Shown piece after piece: positions 50,153-58,189 of a stretch of DNA of 64,000 nt. Source of the DNA: Gemmatimonadota bacterium (lineage in GTDB: Bacteria; Gemmatimonadota; Gemmatimonadetes; Palauibacterales; Palauibacteraceae); assembly GCA_022820995.1 (NCBI GenBank), contig JAJEEM010000071.1:1-64000 (forward strand), read 5' to 3'. The notes under the pieces were generated by a model, which made no database searches, was not told the origin of the DNA, and was given only the letters and a program-made list of their open reading frames with translations. Within the stretch, counting starts at the first letter, position 1. The number at the start of each line of letters is the position of its first letter. The position numbers and the translations under genes are program-made.

Positions 50153-50446
50153 CTAGGCTCGGACGCGGTCCTTGAGCCCCTTGCCCGCCTTGAAGGTGGG
50201 AACGTTCATGGCCGCAATCTGAATCGACTCGCCGGTCTGCGGGTTCCGGCCCATGCGCGCCTTGCGGTGCCGGGTTCCGAACGTGCCGAAGCCGGTGACC
50301 GTGAAGTCGCGGCCGGCGTCAAGCTCGCCTGCGATAATCCCTTGGCCCGAATCCGTCGAGAAAATGCAGTCGATCACATCCCTGGCGCTGGCTTTGCTCA
50401 GGCCGGCCTGTGAGGCGAGCTTCGCCGCGAAATCGTCTTTGGTCAT
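50153..50446 (-). CDS. HU/IHF-family DNA-binding protein
   Basis: 97 residues. Features: MTKDDFAAKLASQAGLSKASARDVID helical body, GFGTFGTRHRKARMGRNPQTGE beta-arm with the Asn-Pro that intercalates DNA, and a C-terminal FKAGKGLKDRV. ATG 50446 with GGGAGAA upstream. Nucleoid-associated, dimeric. Confidence 0.93.
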   Translation of the reverse strand: MTKDDFAAKLASQAGLSKASARDVIDCIFSTDSGQGIIAGELDAGRDFTVTGFGTFGTRHRKARMGRNPQTGESIQIAAMNVPTFKAGKGLKDRVRA

Positions 50447-50557
50447 CCTGGGTTCTCCCTGTTGAAGGTAAGCTCCGACGAGCGATCCGGGCGCATAATT
50501 CGCCCACCATCGCGGGATTGCAAGTGCGGCGCGCGATCTCGCCTGCGGAGGGGACGG

Positions 50558-50881
50558 CTAGTGGGCGTCCGCCGAGAACACTTTCCGCGTCATCGTCACG
50601 CCGGCGAGCTTGAAAACCACCTTCCCGATCCGGCCGAGCAGCATCGTCGGCAGGGCCGAGGGCACGATGGTCCCCCACACGGTGCGCAGGAATCCGCTCT
50701 CTCCGCCCAGCCCGCCGAATGCGAGCCGCAGCACCGCGAAGATGCCGAGGAAAACGACGAAGTTGAGCAGAAGCCCCAGCGCCTGGCGGCCGGGCGATCC
50801 GGTCTCCGCGTCGTAGATGCCGCCGAAGAAGACCGCAGCCACAATCCAGAAGATGCAGGTTGCGAAGAGCCAGTCGATCAA
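50558..50881 (-). CDS. Small membrane protein, unknown
   Basis: 107 residues from TTG 50881, which has GGAGG at five bases. Two or three membrane helices (LFATCIFWIVAAVFFGGIY; ALGLLLNFVVFLGIFAVLRL), a central glycine-rich loop and a basic C-terminus. The upstream extension in this frame is not conserved in composition. I do not recognise the family. Confidence 0.6.
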   Translation of the reverse strand: MIDWLFATCIFWIVAAVFFGGIYDAETGSPGRQALGLLLNFVVFLGIFAVLRLAFGGLGGESGFLRTVWGTIVPSALPTMLLGRIGKVVFKLAGVTMTRKVFSADAH

Positions 50882-51000
50882 TGGAGCCTCCGTGTCGGAA
50901 AGACGGGTCGGGTCGGGGACGGGGGAACATACATGGCCCCCGGCGATCCTCGAAAGTAGCTTGCCCCCGCGGCTTCGAAACGCTCTCTCGAGAGGGTCAC

Positions 51001-52104
51001 ATGAAAGCGCCTTCACTCACGCTCGGGATCGAAGAGGAATACCAGGTCGTCCACCCGGAGACCGGCGAACTCACGTCGTTCATCACCGAGATTCTCGAAG
51101 GTGATCCGGAGACGCGCGGGCAGATCCATCCGGAACTTCACCAGGCGTGCGTGGAGACGGCAAGCGAGGTCTGCCGGGATGTGGGGGAGGCGCGCGAGGA
51201 GGTGCTGCGCATGCGCCGCCTCGTCAGCGGGAAGGTCGCCGAGAAGGGGCTCGCCATCGTGGCTGCGGGCACGCATCCGTTCTCGACCTGGGAGCAGCAG
51301 GACATCACGCCGCTCGACCGTTACGTCGGCCTGCGGGAGGACCTGCAGCAGGTCGCCGAACGGAACCTGATCTTCGGCACCCATATCCATGTGGGCATCG
51401 AGGATCGGGACTTCATGGTCGACGCGATGAACGTCTCGCGGTACTTCCTCCCGCACGTCCTCGCCCTCTCCACCAGTTCCCCCTTCTGGGAGGGATCGAA
51501 GACGGGACTCCACTCGTACCGGAGCATCATCTGGCGCAATTTTCCGCGCACGGGCATTCCGATGAGCTTCGGAGGCTGGAGCGAGTACGAGCACTTCATC
51601 GAGACGATGGTCCGCTCGAACACGATCCCGGACCCGACCAAGATCTGGTGGGACGTGCGCCCCAACCACAAGTTCCCGACGCTCGAATTCCGCGTGTGCG
51701 ACATGTGCACGCGCGTGGAGGAGGTCGTATGTATCGCCGCCATCTTCCAGGCGCTGGTGGCGAAACTCTGGAAGCTGCGGCGGGACAACCTCACCTTCCG
51801 CCTCTACCCCGAAGTCCTCCTCGCGGAGAACAAGTGGCGCGCCGCCCGGTACGGGCTGACGGGAAAGCTCATCGATTTCGGGCGGCAGAGCGAGCACCCC
51901 GCCACCGACCTGATCGTCGAACTCATCGAGTGGTTCCTCGACGACGTGGTCGACGAACTCGGAACCCGCGCGGAGGTGGAGTACGCGCTCCGGATCCTCA
52001 GGGAAGGGTCGAGTTCGCAGCGGCAACTCGCCGTGTACGAGGAGACCGGCGACGTCCGGGCCGTGGTCCGGCACCTCATGGCGGAGACTCTCGAAGGCGT
52101 CTGA
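51001..52104 (+). CDS. Carboxylate-amine ligase, GCS2/YbdK family
   Basis: 367 residues from ATG 51001 with GAGAGGG upstream. LGIEEEYQVVHPETGEL is the ATP/Mg-binding start, THIHVGIEDRDFMVDAMN contains catalytic residues, and RPNHKFPTLEFRVCDMCTRVEEV is a diagnostic block of the glutamate-cysteine-ligase type 2 family. YbdK itself has weak gamma-glutamylcysteine activity; the real substrate is uncertain. Single gene on the plus strand. Confidence 0.92.
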   Translation: MKAPSLTLGIEEEYQVVHPETGELTSFITEILEGDPETRGQIHPELHQACVETASEVCRDVGEAREEVLRMRRLVSGKVAEKGLAIVAAGTHPFSTWEQQDITPLDRYVGLREDLQQVAERNLIFGTHIHVGIEDRDFMVDAMNVSRYFLPHVLALSTSSPFWEGSKTGLHSYRSIIWRNFPRTGIPMSFGGWSEYEHFIETMVRSNTIPDPTKIWWDVRPNHKFPTLEFRVCDMCTRVEEVVCIAAIFQALVAKLWKLRRDNLTFRLYPEVLLAENKWRAARYGLTGKLIDFGRQSEHPATDLIVELIEWFLDDVVDELGTRAEVEYALRILREGSSSQRQLAVYEETGDVRAVVRHLMAETLEGV

Positions 52105-52126
52105 ATTCAGCCCCGCGCGCCGGCCC

Positions 52127-53527
52127 TTACATCATGCCGAGGTCCCGCGCGGTCCGATCGATGCCCGCCCGGGCCTTCGTCACGAGTTCGTCGATCTCGT
52201 CGCGCGTGATCGTGAGCGGCGGACTCGTGCACATGACGTCGCGCATGGCGCGGAACACGACCCCCTCGTCGTAGAGGTGCTCGTGACAGAGAGCGCCCAC
52301 CTCGCCCATGGGCTCGAACAGTTCCCGGGTCGTCTTGTCCCTGCAGAGTTCGACGCCGGCCACGAGCCCGACGCCCCGCACTTCGCCCACGAGCGGGTGA
52401 TCGTTCAACTCCCTCAACCGCGCCTGGAAGTAGGGGCCGGTGTCCTCCCTCACCCGGTCGACCACGCCTTCCTCCCTCATGATCCGGAGGTTCTCCAGGG
52501 CCACCGCGGCGGAGACCGGGTGCCCGGAATAGGTGTACCCGTGCGGGATCACTCCCCCTTCGGCCAGCACGTCGAACACCGCATCGGTCATGAGAACGGC
52601 CGACATCGGCAGGTAGCCGGACGTGAGTCCCTTGGCGATCGTCATGAGGTCGGCCTCGATCCCGAACTTCCGGGCGCCGAACCACTCGCCCGTGCGGCCG
52701 AAGCCGGTGATGACCTCGTCGCAGACCACGAGCACGTCGTTCTCGCGGCAGATGCGCTGGATCTCGGGCCAGTAGTTGTCGGGCGGCACGATGACGCCTC
52801 CGGCGCCGATGACGGGCTCGCCGATGAACGCCGCCACGCGATCCGCGCCGAGTTCCGCGATCTTCTCCTCCACCGCCCGCGCCGCGCGCGCGCCGGTCTC
52901 CTCGGGCGTCTCGTCGGGCGTCCCCATGGCGAACCAGTACGGGGGCATGACGTGCTCGAAGCCGGGCAGCGGCAGGTCGCCCACCGCGTGCATGGCCTCG
53001 AAACCGCCGAGGCTGGCGGCGGCCATCGTGCTCCCGTGGTACGCGTAGGTTCGGCTGATGAACGTCTTCTTTTCGGGTTTTTTGCGGAGGTCCCAGTACC
53101 GGCGGACGAGGCGGACGAGGGTGTCGTTCGCCTCGGAGCCGGAACTCGAGAAAAAGGTGTGCGCGATCGCGCCGGGCGTGAGTTCCGCGAGGACCCGCGA
53201 CAGCTCGATCGTGGCCGGGGGCGCCGAGCGGAAGAACGTGTTGTAGTAGGGAAGTTCGACCATCTGGTCGTACGCCGCCCTCGCGAGTTCCTCCCGTCCG
53301 TAACCGAGGTTCACGCACCACAGGCCGCCCATGCCGTCGAGGATCCGCCGGCCATCGGAGTCGATGAGGTGGCGGCCCTCCGCGCCCACGATCACGCGTG
53401 TCCCCTTCTCGGCGACGACCCGGGGGTCGACAAAGGGGTGGACGTGGTGGCGTCGGTCGATGTCCTGCCATTGAGCCGTTGCGAGCCCGGCGGGGTTCGC
53501 CGTGGCGGTGTTCGTCGTGGCGGTCAC
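52127..53527 (-). CDS. Class III aminotransferase (beta-alanine/omega-amino acid:pyruvate type)
   Basis: 466 residues from GTG 53527, overlapping the hydrolase stop (GTGA). PLP-binding SSSGSEANDTLVRLVRRYW and HGSTMAAASLGG; Asp of VVCDEVITGFGRTG pairs with the pyridine nitrogen; the Schiff-base Lys lies in TIAKGLTSGYLPM (about 296). N-terminal HVHPFVDP is typical of omega-amino-acid:pyruvate transaminases. Coupled to an amidohydrolase, so beta-alanine or 3-aminoisobutyrate is a plausible substrate (inference). Confidence 0.9.
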   Translation of the reverse strand: MTATTNTATANPAGLATAQWQDIDRRHHVHPFVDPRVVAEKGTRVIVGAEGRHLIDSDGRRILDGMGGLWCVNLGYGREELARAAYDQMVELPYYNTFFRSAPPATIELSRVLAELTPGAIAHTFFSSSGSEANDTLVRLVRRYWDLRKKPEKKTFISRTYAYHGSTMAAASLGGFEAMHAVGDLPLPGFEHVMPPYWFAMGTPDETPEETGARAARAVEEKIAELGADRVAAFIGEPVIGAGGVIVPPDNYWPEIQRICRENDVLVVCDEVITGFGRTGEWFGARKFGIEADLMTIAKGLTSGYLPMSAVLMTDAVFDVLAEGGVIPHGYTYSGHPVSAAVALENLRIMREEGVVDRVREDTGPYFQARLRELNDHPLVGEVRGVGLVAGVELCRDKTTRELFEPMGEVGALCHEHLYDEGVVFRAMRDVMCTSPPLTITRDEIDELVTKARAGIDRTARDLGMM

Positions 53528-54831
53528 GCGGCGCCTCCTGGTTGGGTTGTCGGCGCGGACAACATATCAGCCGGCGGTGGCTCCACGAGTCCGAGCGCGG
53601 CGTGGAGAAGAACGTTGGCGCCCGCCTCCGCCTGTGCGGGCGTGATGTTCTCCGCCTCGTTGTGACTGATGCCGCCTTCGCAGGGGACGAAAATCATCCC
53701 CGTCGGCGTGACGTCGTTCGTGTGCACGGAGTCATGGCCGGCGCCGGCCACGATCGGCATGGAGGAATAGCCGCAGAGATCCGAGGCCGCCCGGACGGCG
53801 TCGATGCACCGGCCGGCGAACCGCACCGGAGGAGAGCGCCAGACGTCATCGAGCCGCCACGCCGCTCCGCGTTCGAGACAGGCGCGGTTCGCCGCCTCGC
53901 GCAGACCGTCCTCCATGTCATCGAGCGTCGAGTCGTCGGGGTGGCGGAGGTCCACGCTGACCGTGACGCGCCCGGGCACGGTGTTCCGCGACGCCGGCGC
54001 CGCCGCCAGAACCCCGAAGGTCAGCCGCCCGTGGGGCGCGAAGTCCTGTTCGATGCGGCGCTGCGCGTCGACGAGAAACCGCCCGAGCACCGCCACCGGG
54101 TCCGTCCGCCGGGACATCGGCGTCGACCCCGCGTGCGCTTCCTCTCCCGTGATTGTCAGGTCGAACCAGCGGGCGCCCTGGACGCCGGTCACCACGCCGA
54201 TCTCGCATCCGTTCTCCTCGAGAATCGGGCCCTGCTCGATGTGCAGTTCGAGAGCGGCGGCGAACGGGCGGCCCCCGACGGGGAGGGCGCCGCGGAAGCC
54301 GATGCGGTCGATGGCGTCGGAGACCGTGACCCCGTCCGCGTCCGTCGCGCCGAGTGCGTCCGCGAGGGCGAAGCGGGCCGAAAACACGCCCGAGCCCATC
54401 ATCGCGGGAGGAAAACGGGCGCCCTCCTCGTTCGTCCAGTTCACCACTTCGATCGGACGATCCGTCCGAACCCCGTGCTCCTCGAGCGTTTCCACGACTT
54501 CCAGCGCCGCGAGGACTCCGAGCGGCCCGTCGAACCGCCCGCCCGTCGGCTGGCTGTCGAGGTGGCTCCCGAGCACGAGAGGGGATCGGCCGTCGGCCGC
54601 GGCGGCGCCGGTCCCGTCCCGGCGGGCGAACATGTTGCCGATCCCGTCGACGGACACGGCGAGGCCCAGCGACTCGGCCCACGCCCGGAAGAGATCGCGC
54701 GCCCGACGGTCCTCGTCGCTCAGGGCGACGCGGTGGACGCCCCCGGCCGGAGTGGCGCCGATGCGCGCCATCTCCTCGAGGCGCCCCCAGAGCCGGTCGC
54801 CGTTCACCCGGAGTTCGGAGATCGAGGTCAC
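53524..54831 (-). CDS. M20-family N-carbamoyl-amino acid / beta-ureidopropionase / allantoate hydrolase
   Basis: 435 residues from GTG 54831. Zinc ligands in GSHLDSQPTGGRFDGPLG (His, Asp), NWTNEEGARF (Glu), ELHIEQGP (His) and the closing GISHNEAE (His). GAGHDS near residue 370 is the substrate-carboxylate part. This family covers allantoate amidohydrolase, beta-ureidopropionase and L-N-carbamoylase, which cannot be told apart by eye. Adjacent omega-aminotransferase favours beta-ureidopropionase. Confidence 0.9.
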   Translation of the reverse strand: MTSISELRVNGDRLWGRLEEMARIGATPAGGVHRVALSDEDRRARDLFRAWAESLGLAVSVDGIGNMFARRDGTGAAAADGRSPLVLGSHLDSQPTGGRFDGPLGVLAALEVVETLEEHGVRTDRPIEVVNWTNEEGARFPPAMMGSGVFSARFALADALGATDADGVTVSDAIDRIGFRGALPVGGRPFAAALELHIEQGPILEENGCEIGVVTGVQGARWFDLTITGEEAHAGSTPMSRRTDPVAVLGRFLVDAQRRIEQDFAPHGRLTFGVLAAAPASRNTVPGRVTVSVDLRHPDDSTLDDMEDGLREAANRACLERGAAWRLDDVWRSPPVRFAGRCIDAVRAASDLCGYSSMPIVAGAGHDSVHTNDVTPTGMIFVPCEGGISHNEAENITPAQAEAGANVLLHAALGLVEPPPADMLSAPTTQPGGAA

Positions 54832-54877
54832 GGTTCGGAACCCACGCGCGAGTGTCTCACCGAGCGTCTTGCCGGCT

Positions 54878-55807
54878 TCAATGGGCCGGGGGCGTCGTGC
54901 CGGTGAGGATGGCCGTGACGAGGAGAAGCAGACCCGCCGCGCCCAGCTCGACGACGACGGTCGGCGGGAGACGGGGCGGATCCCCGGCTTCCCCGACCCG
55001 GCCCGGAGCGCGCCGCCAGTTGTACGCGCCGCAACCCGCGATCGCGAGGATGACGAAGAGCTTCAGGCTCAGCATCCGGCCCCAGGGTTCGGTCCAGAGC
55101 GCCGAGACCGCCCCGAGATGGAGCCACGCCGCGAAGAGTCCGGTGACCGCGACGACCGCCGCCGAGCCCAGCGCCAGCGGCGAGAAGGCCGTGATCCAGT
55201 CGATGATGCGGCGCTTCGATACCGAAGCCCCCCGGCGCCGGCCGAGATGGAGGACCCCGGCCATCACGGCCAGCGTGCCCAGCCACACGCCTCCGGCCAC
55301 CATGTGGAAGATATCGGCGGTGATCGCGGGAGTGACGAAGTGTTCGGCTCCGGCCGCATGCCCGGCCAGCGCCGGCGTGTACGCGAGAAGGGCCACCCCC
55401 GCCGTGGCCGCGATCCAGCCGAATTCCGCCCGCGCGCCCCGCGTCGCGGCGAGCGCGAAGGCCAGGCCGGAGAGGACGACCGCCGCGACCTGTCCGAGCC
55501 ACGCCCGACCCCAGGATGTCCCCGTCACGAGCAGCCGAAGCTCCGCCCCCAGCGGTTCGAACGGATCGCGAAAGACGCTCGCCTCCGCCGCGAGGCGACC
55601 CAGGGCGCCCGCACCTGCGAGGAGTACCGCCAAGCCGCCGATCCGCGCGGCCAGCCTCTCGGGCGCCACGCCGGCGGCGCCATCCTCCTCCGGCTCGAAC
55701 CCCGGAAAGCGCCGGAGGATGACCAGTTTGAAGGCCACCGCCCCCACCGCGACGAGGAGGCCCGTGAACAACGCCCAGCGCGAGAGCGTGCCGATCAGAA
55801 ACCACAT
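54878..55807 (-). CDS. CopD-domain copper-resistance membrane protein
   Basis: 309 residues from ATG 55807; the TTG at 55819 almost touches the tRNA. Eight or so membrane helices. A CopD-type block is recognisable: ITADIFHMVAGGVWLGTLAVM (histidine for metal binding), and the ending SLKLFVILAIAGCGAYNWRRAPG. Probably exports or handles copper at the inner membrane. Between the amidohydrolase and tRNA-Val; no obvious partner gene. Confidence 0.8.
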   Translation of the reverse strand: MWFLIGTLSRWALFTGLLVAVGAVAFKLVILRRFPGFEPEEDGAAGVAPERLAARIGGLAVLLAGAGALGRLAAEASVFRDPFEPLGAELRLLVTGTSWGRAWLGQVAAVVLSGLAFALAATRGARAEFGWIAATAGVALLAYTPALAGHAAGAEHFVTPAITADIFHMVAGGVWLGTLAVMAGVLHLGRRRGASVSKRRIIDWITAFSPLALGSAAVVAVTGLFAAWLHLGAVSALWTEPWGRMLSLKLFVILAIAGCGAYNWRRAPGRVGEAGDPPRLPPTVVVELGAAGLLLLVTAILTGTTPPAH

Positions 55808-55820
55808 GTCGGTAACCAAA

Positions 55821-55895
55821 TGGGCGAAGAGGGATTCGAACCCCCGACCTCCTGCTTGTAAGGCAGGCGCTCTGAACCGGCTGAGCTATTCGCCC
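55821..55895 (-). tRNA. tRNA-Val (anticodon UAC)
   Basis: 75 bases, reading 5' to 3' from 55895. Acceptor stem GGGCGAA/TTCGCCC with discriminator A, anticodon stem CCTGC/GCAGG enclosing the loop CTTACAA (anticodon TAC), and T-arm GGGGGTTCGAATCCCTC. D-arm AGCTCAGCCGG...AGAGCG. CCA is not encoded. Overlaps no gene; CopD starts 13 bases after it. Confidence 0.95.
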
Positions 55896-55978
55896 CGAAT
55901 CGTGGCCACCCGCGCGGCGTTGCGGCGGGGCCTTCCCGGGCCGACTCCCGCAAGCGGCCCGTGGCAAAAAACCCGCTG

Positions 55979-56203
55979 CTAGCCGAGCCGGCGCCAGCCG
56001 AGGATCAGTCCGGCGGGCAGAAACACCACATAGCCCACGATGAGCAGGAGCGGCGCGGCCGTCACGGACCCGCGGTCGAGCAGCACGTACCCGGCGGCGA
56101 TCGACGTGAGGCCGAGCGCGAACGCCGCGTAGTTGGCCACTCCGAACCGGAGGCCCCGGGCCGGGGCGTCCCCGCTTCTCCGATTGCGTCTTCCCTGGTT
56201 CAT
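55979..56203 (-). CDS. Small two-helix membrane protein (DUF3098-like)
   Basis: 74 residues. Basic N-terminus (GRRNRRSGDAPARGLRFG), then two membrane helices (YAAFALGLTSIAAGYVLL; APLLLIVGYVVFLPAGLIL) separated by a short loop. The FG..NY.....G....GY.LL..G pattern resembles DUF3098 proteins. The function is unknown. Upstream of the tRNA on the same strand. Confidence 0.6.
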   Translation of the reverse strand: MNQGRRNRRSGDAPARGLRFGVANYAAFALGLTSIAAGYVLLDRGSVTAAPLLLIVGYVVFLPAGLILGWRRLG

Positions 56204-56276
56204 GCGGGGACGCTAGACGCCCCTCCGACATGCGTCAACCACGATGGGGGTGCGTTCCCGGGACGACGGGAGCACC

Positions 56277-57269
56277 TCACGAACTCGCTCGGGCCCATTC
56301 CGAGGCCTCGAGGAGCGGCGAAGGCAGCGGCGAGGCGAAGGACAGCGCCTCGCCGGTCCCCGGGTGCTCGAACGCGAGGTGCGCCGAGTGCAGGAAGAGC
56401 CGCCCGGCCCGGCGCCGGAGCGCTCCGGCCCAGCGCCCGCCCGCGCCGCCGAAGCCGCGTTCCCAGTTCGGCCCGTAGATGGGATCCGCGACGACCGGGT
56501 GTCCGAGCGATCCGAGGTGCACCCGGATCTGGTGCGTCCTCCCCGTGGCGAGCCGCACGGCAAGCAGTTCCGCGGCGTTCCAGCGTTCCAGGCGCTTGAA
56601 GTGCGTCACCGCGCGCCGTCCGGTCTCGCGCACGGCCATCCGCTTCCGGTCGCGCGGGTCGCGCCCGATCGGGCGGTCGACCGTGAAGCGCTCCTCGTCG
56701 AGGTGTCCCCAGACCGCGGCGACGTACCCGCGCTCGATCTCGCGGCGGCGGAGCGCGGCGGACAGCGTTCGATGCGCCTCGTCCCGCCGCGCGACGAGCA
56801 TGAGTCCGCTCGTATCCTTGTCCAGCCGGTGCACGATCCCGGGCCGGCGGTCCCCCCCGATACTCGACAGTCCGCCGAGGTGAAAGAGGAGGGCGTTCAC
56901 GAGCGTGCCGCCCGGATGGCCGGGCGCCGGGTGAACGACGAGTCCGGCCGGCTTCTCGACCACGGCGAGGTCGTCGTCCGCGTATCGGATCTCGACGGGG
57001 ATGTCCTCGGGCTCCAGCCGGGTGCAGACCGGGGGCGGCAGTTCGATCTCGATCCGATCTCCCGTCCGCGGCCGGTACCGCTTCCGCGTGACCCGTCCGT
57101 CGACGGTCACCCGGCCCTCGGAGATGAGTTGCGCGACCCGGGCCCGGCTCAGGGAGAGACGTTCGGCCAGCAGACGGTCGAGCCGGTCGAGAGCCGCGCC
57201 CTCGCCCTCGCCGATCTCGATGAGCCGCCGCCCTCCCGCACCCTCCGCATCGGATTCGGGCGGACTCAC
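56277..57269 (-). CDS. RluA/RluD-family 23S rRNA pseudouridine synthase
   Basis: 330 residues from GTG 57269, one base after the lspA stop. S4 domain about 28-90 (RLDRLLAERLSLSRARVAQLISEGRV), then the catalytic motif GIVHRLDKDTSGLMLVAR (Asp nucleophile, about 151), RTHQIRVHLGSLGHPVVADPIYG and LHSAHLAFEHP. Modifies uridines in helix 69 of 23S rRNA if it is RluD. Same strand as lspA-dksA-ileS. Confidence 0.94.
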   Translation of the reverse strand: MSPPESDAEGAGGRRLIEIGEGEGAALDRLDRLLAERLSLSRARVAQLISEGRVTVDGRVTRKRYRPRTGDRIEIELPPPVCTRLEPEDIPVEIRYADDDLAVVEKPAGLVVHPAPGHPGGTLVNALLFHLGGLSSIGGDRRPGIVHRLDKDTSGLMLVARRDEAHRTLSAALRRREIERGYVAAVWGHLDEERFTVDRPIGRDPRDRKRMAVRETGRRAVTHFKRLERWNAAELLAVRLATGRTHQIRVHLGSLGHPVVADPIYGPNWERGFGGAGGRWAGALRRRAGRLFLHSAHLAFEHPGTGEALSFASPLPSPLLEASEWARASS

Positions 57270-57270
57270 T

Positions 57271-57810
57271 TCACTCGGGGGTCGCCTCCGCCGCCGCAGC
57301 CGCCATTTCCCTCTCGCGCCGGCCTTCGAGCCAGAACGAGATCAGCAGCAGCACCGCGCCGACCGTCACGGCGGAATCCGCGATGTTGAAGATGGGGAAG
57401 CGGCTCGCACCGATGCCGAAGTCGAGGAAGTCCACGACCCCCGCTTCCAGCCGGATGCGATCCCAGATGTTGCCGAGGGCGCCGGCGGATACGAGCGAGA
57501 TGGCGAGGATGCGAAGTCGATCCGAGGACGGGGTGCCGCGGTAGATGGCGCCGAGCACGCCGAGCGCGATCAGGGAGAGGACGAGAAAGAAGATCCGGGA
57601 ATGTTCGCCGATGTCGAGCCCGAAGGCGGCGCCGCGGTTGTGCGTGTACGTGAAGCGGAAGAAGTCGCCGATGACCGGTGTCCGCTCGTACAGTTCGAAC
57701 GTGTTCATGACCCACGCCTTGGTCACGATGTCCAGCGCGAGGATGACGACGATCGGAACGAGCGTCAGCCAGAGGCGGACCTGGTGATCGCGTCCGGAAG
57801 CTTCAGCCAC
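57271..57810 (-). CDS. lspA: Lipoprotein signal peptidase
   Basis: 179 residues, four membrane helices. Catalytic aspartates in GNIWDRIRLEAGVVDFLDF and FNIADSAVTVG; YTHNRGAAFGL is the usual second block. Cleaves prolipoproteins at the inner membrane. GTG 57810 overlaps the 3' end of the dksA-like gene by eight bases. C-terminal tail is Ala/Glu-rich. Confidence 0.96.
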   Translation of the reverse strand: MAEASGRDHQVRLWLTLVPIVVILALDIVTKAWVMNTFELYERTPVIGDFFRFTYTHNRGAAFGLDIGEHSRIFFLVLSLIALGVLGAIYRGTPSSDRLRILAISLVSAGALGNIWDRIRLEAGVVDFLDFGIGASRFPIFNIADSAVTVGAVLLLISFWLEGRREREMAAAAAEATPE

Positions 57811-58189
57811 CCGTCTCCTCCTTCTCCTTGCACCGGATGCAGAGCCGCGCGTGCGGAAGGGCGTCGAGCCGCTCGAAGCTGATCTCCTCGTCGCAGTCCT
57901 CGCACCTTCCGAATTGCTCCGGGTTCCGATAGAGCCGCCTCAGCGCCTCGTCGATGTGGTAGAGCAGCCGACCCTCCTTGCTCGCGAACAGGAACGCCTT
58001 CTCGCGCTCCATGGCGTCCGTCCCCTGGTCCGCCATGTGGAAGCTGTAGGCGGCCAGATCGCTGTCCGCCCCCTGAAGGGAACTCGTGAACGAGTCGTCG
58101 TACTGGCCGAGCTCCCGCGTCGCGCGCGCCCGGGCCGCCAGCAGTCTCTTCTCGATGTGCTTCCGTTGTTCCGCGTTCATCCTTCTCAA
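57803..58189 (-). CDS. DksA/TraR-type zinc-finger protein
   Basis: 128 residues from TTG 58189 (TTGA overlap with ileS); ATG 58180 is the alternative. Coiled-coil N-terminal half with acidic tip residues (ADSDLAAYSFHMADQGTDA), and a four-cysteine zinc finger CEDCDEEISFERLDALPHARLCIRC. Likely binds the RNA polymerase secondary channel. The tip has Asp residues as in DksA. Confidence 0.9.
   Translation of the reverse strand: MRRMNAEQRKHIEKRLLAARARATRELGQYDDSFTSSLQGADSDLAAYSFHMADQGTDAMEREKAFLFASKEGRLLYHIDEALRRLYRNPEQFGRCEDCDEEISFERLDALPHARLCIRCKEKEETGG

Noticed and set aside
54828-56231. A 467-codon minus-strand frame overlapping CopD and tRNA-Val
   Set aside because: It would run through the tRNA and is frame-shifted relative to the CopD gene, whose membrane segments are clear.
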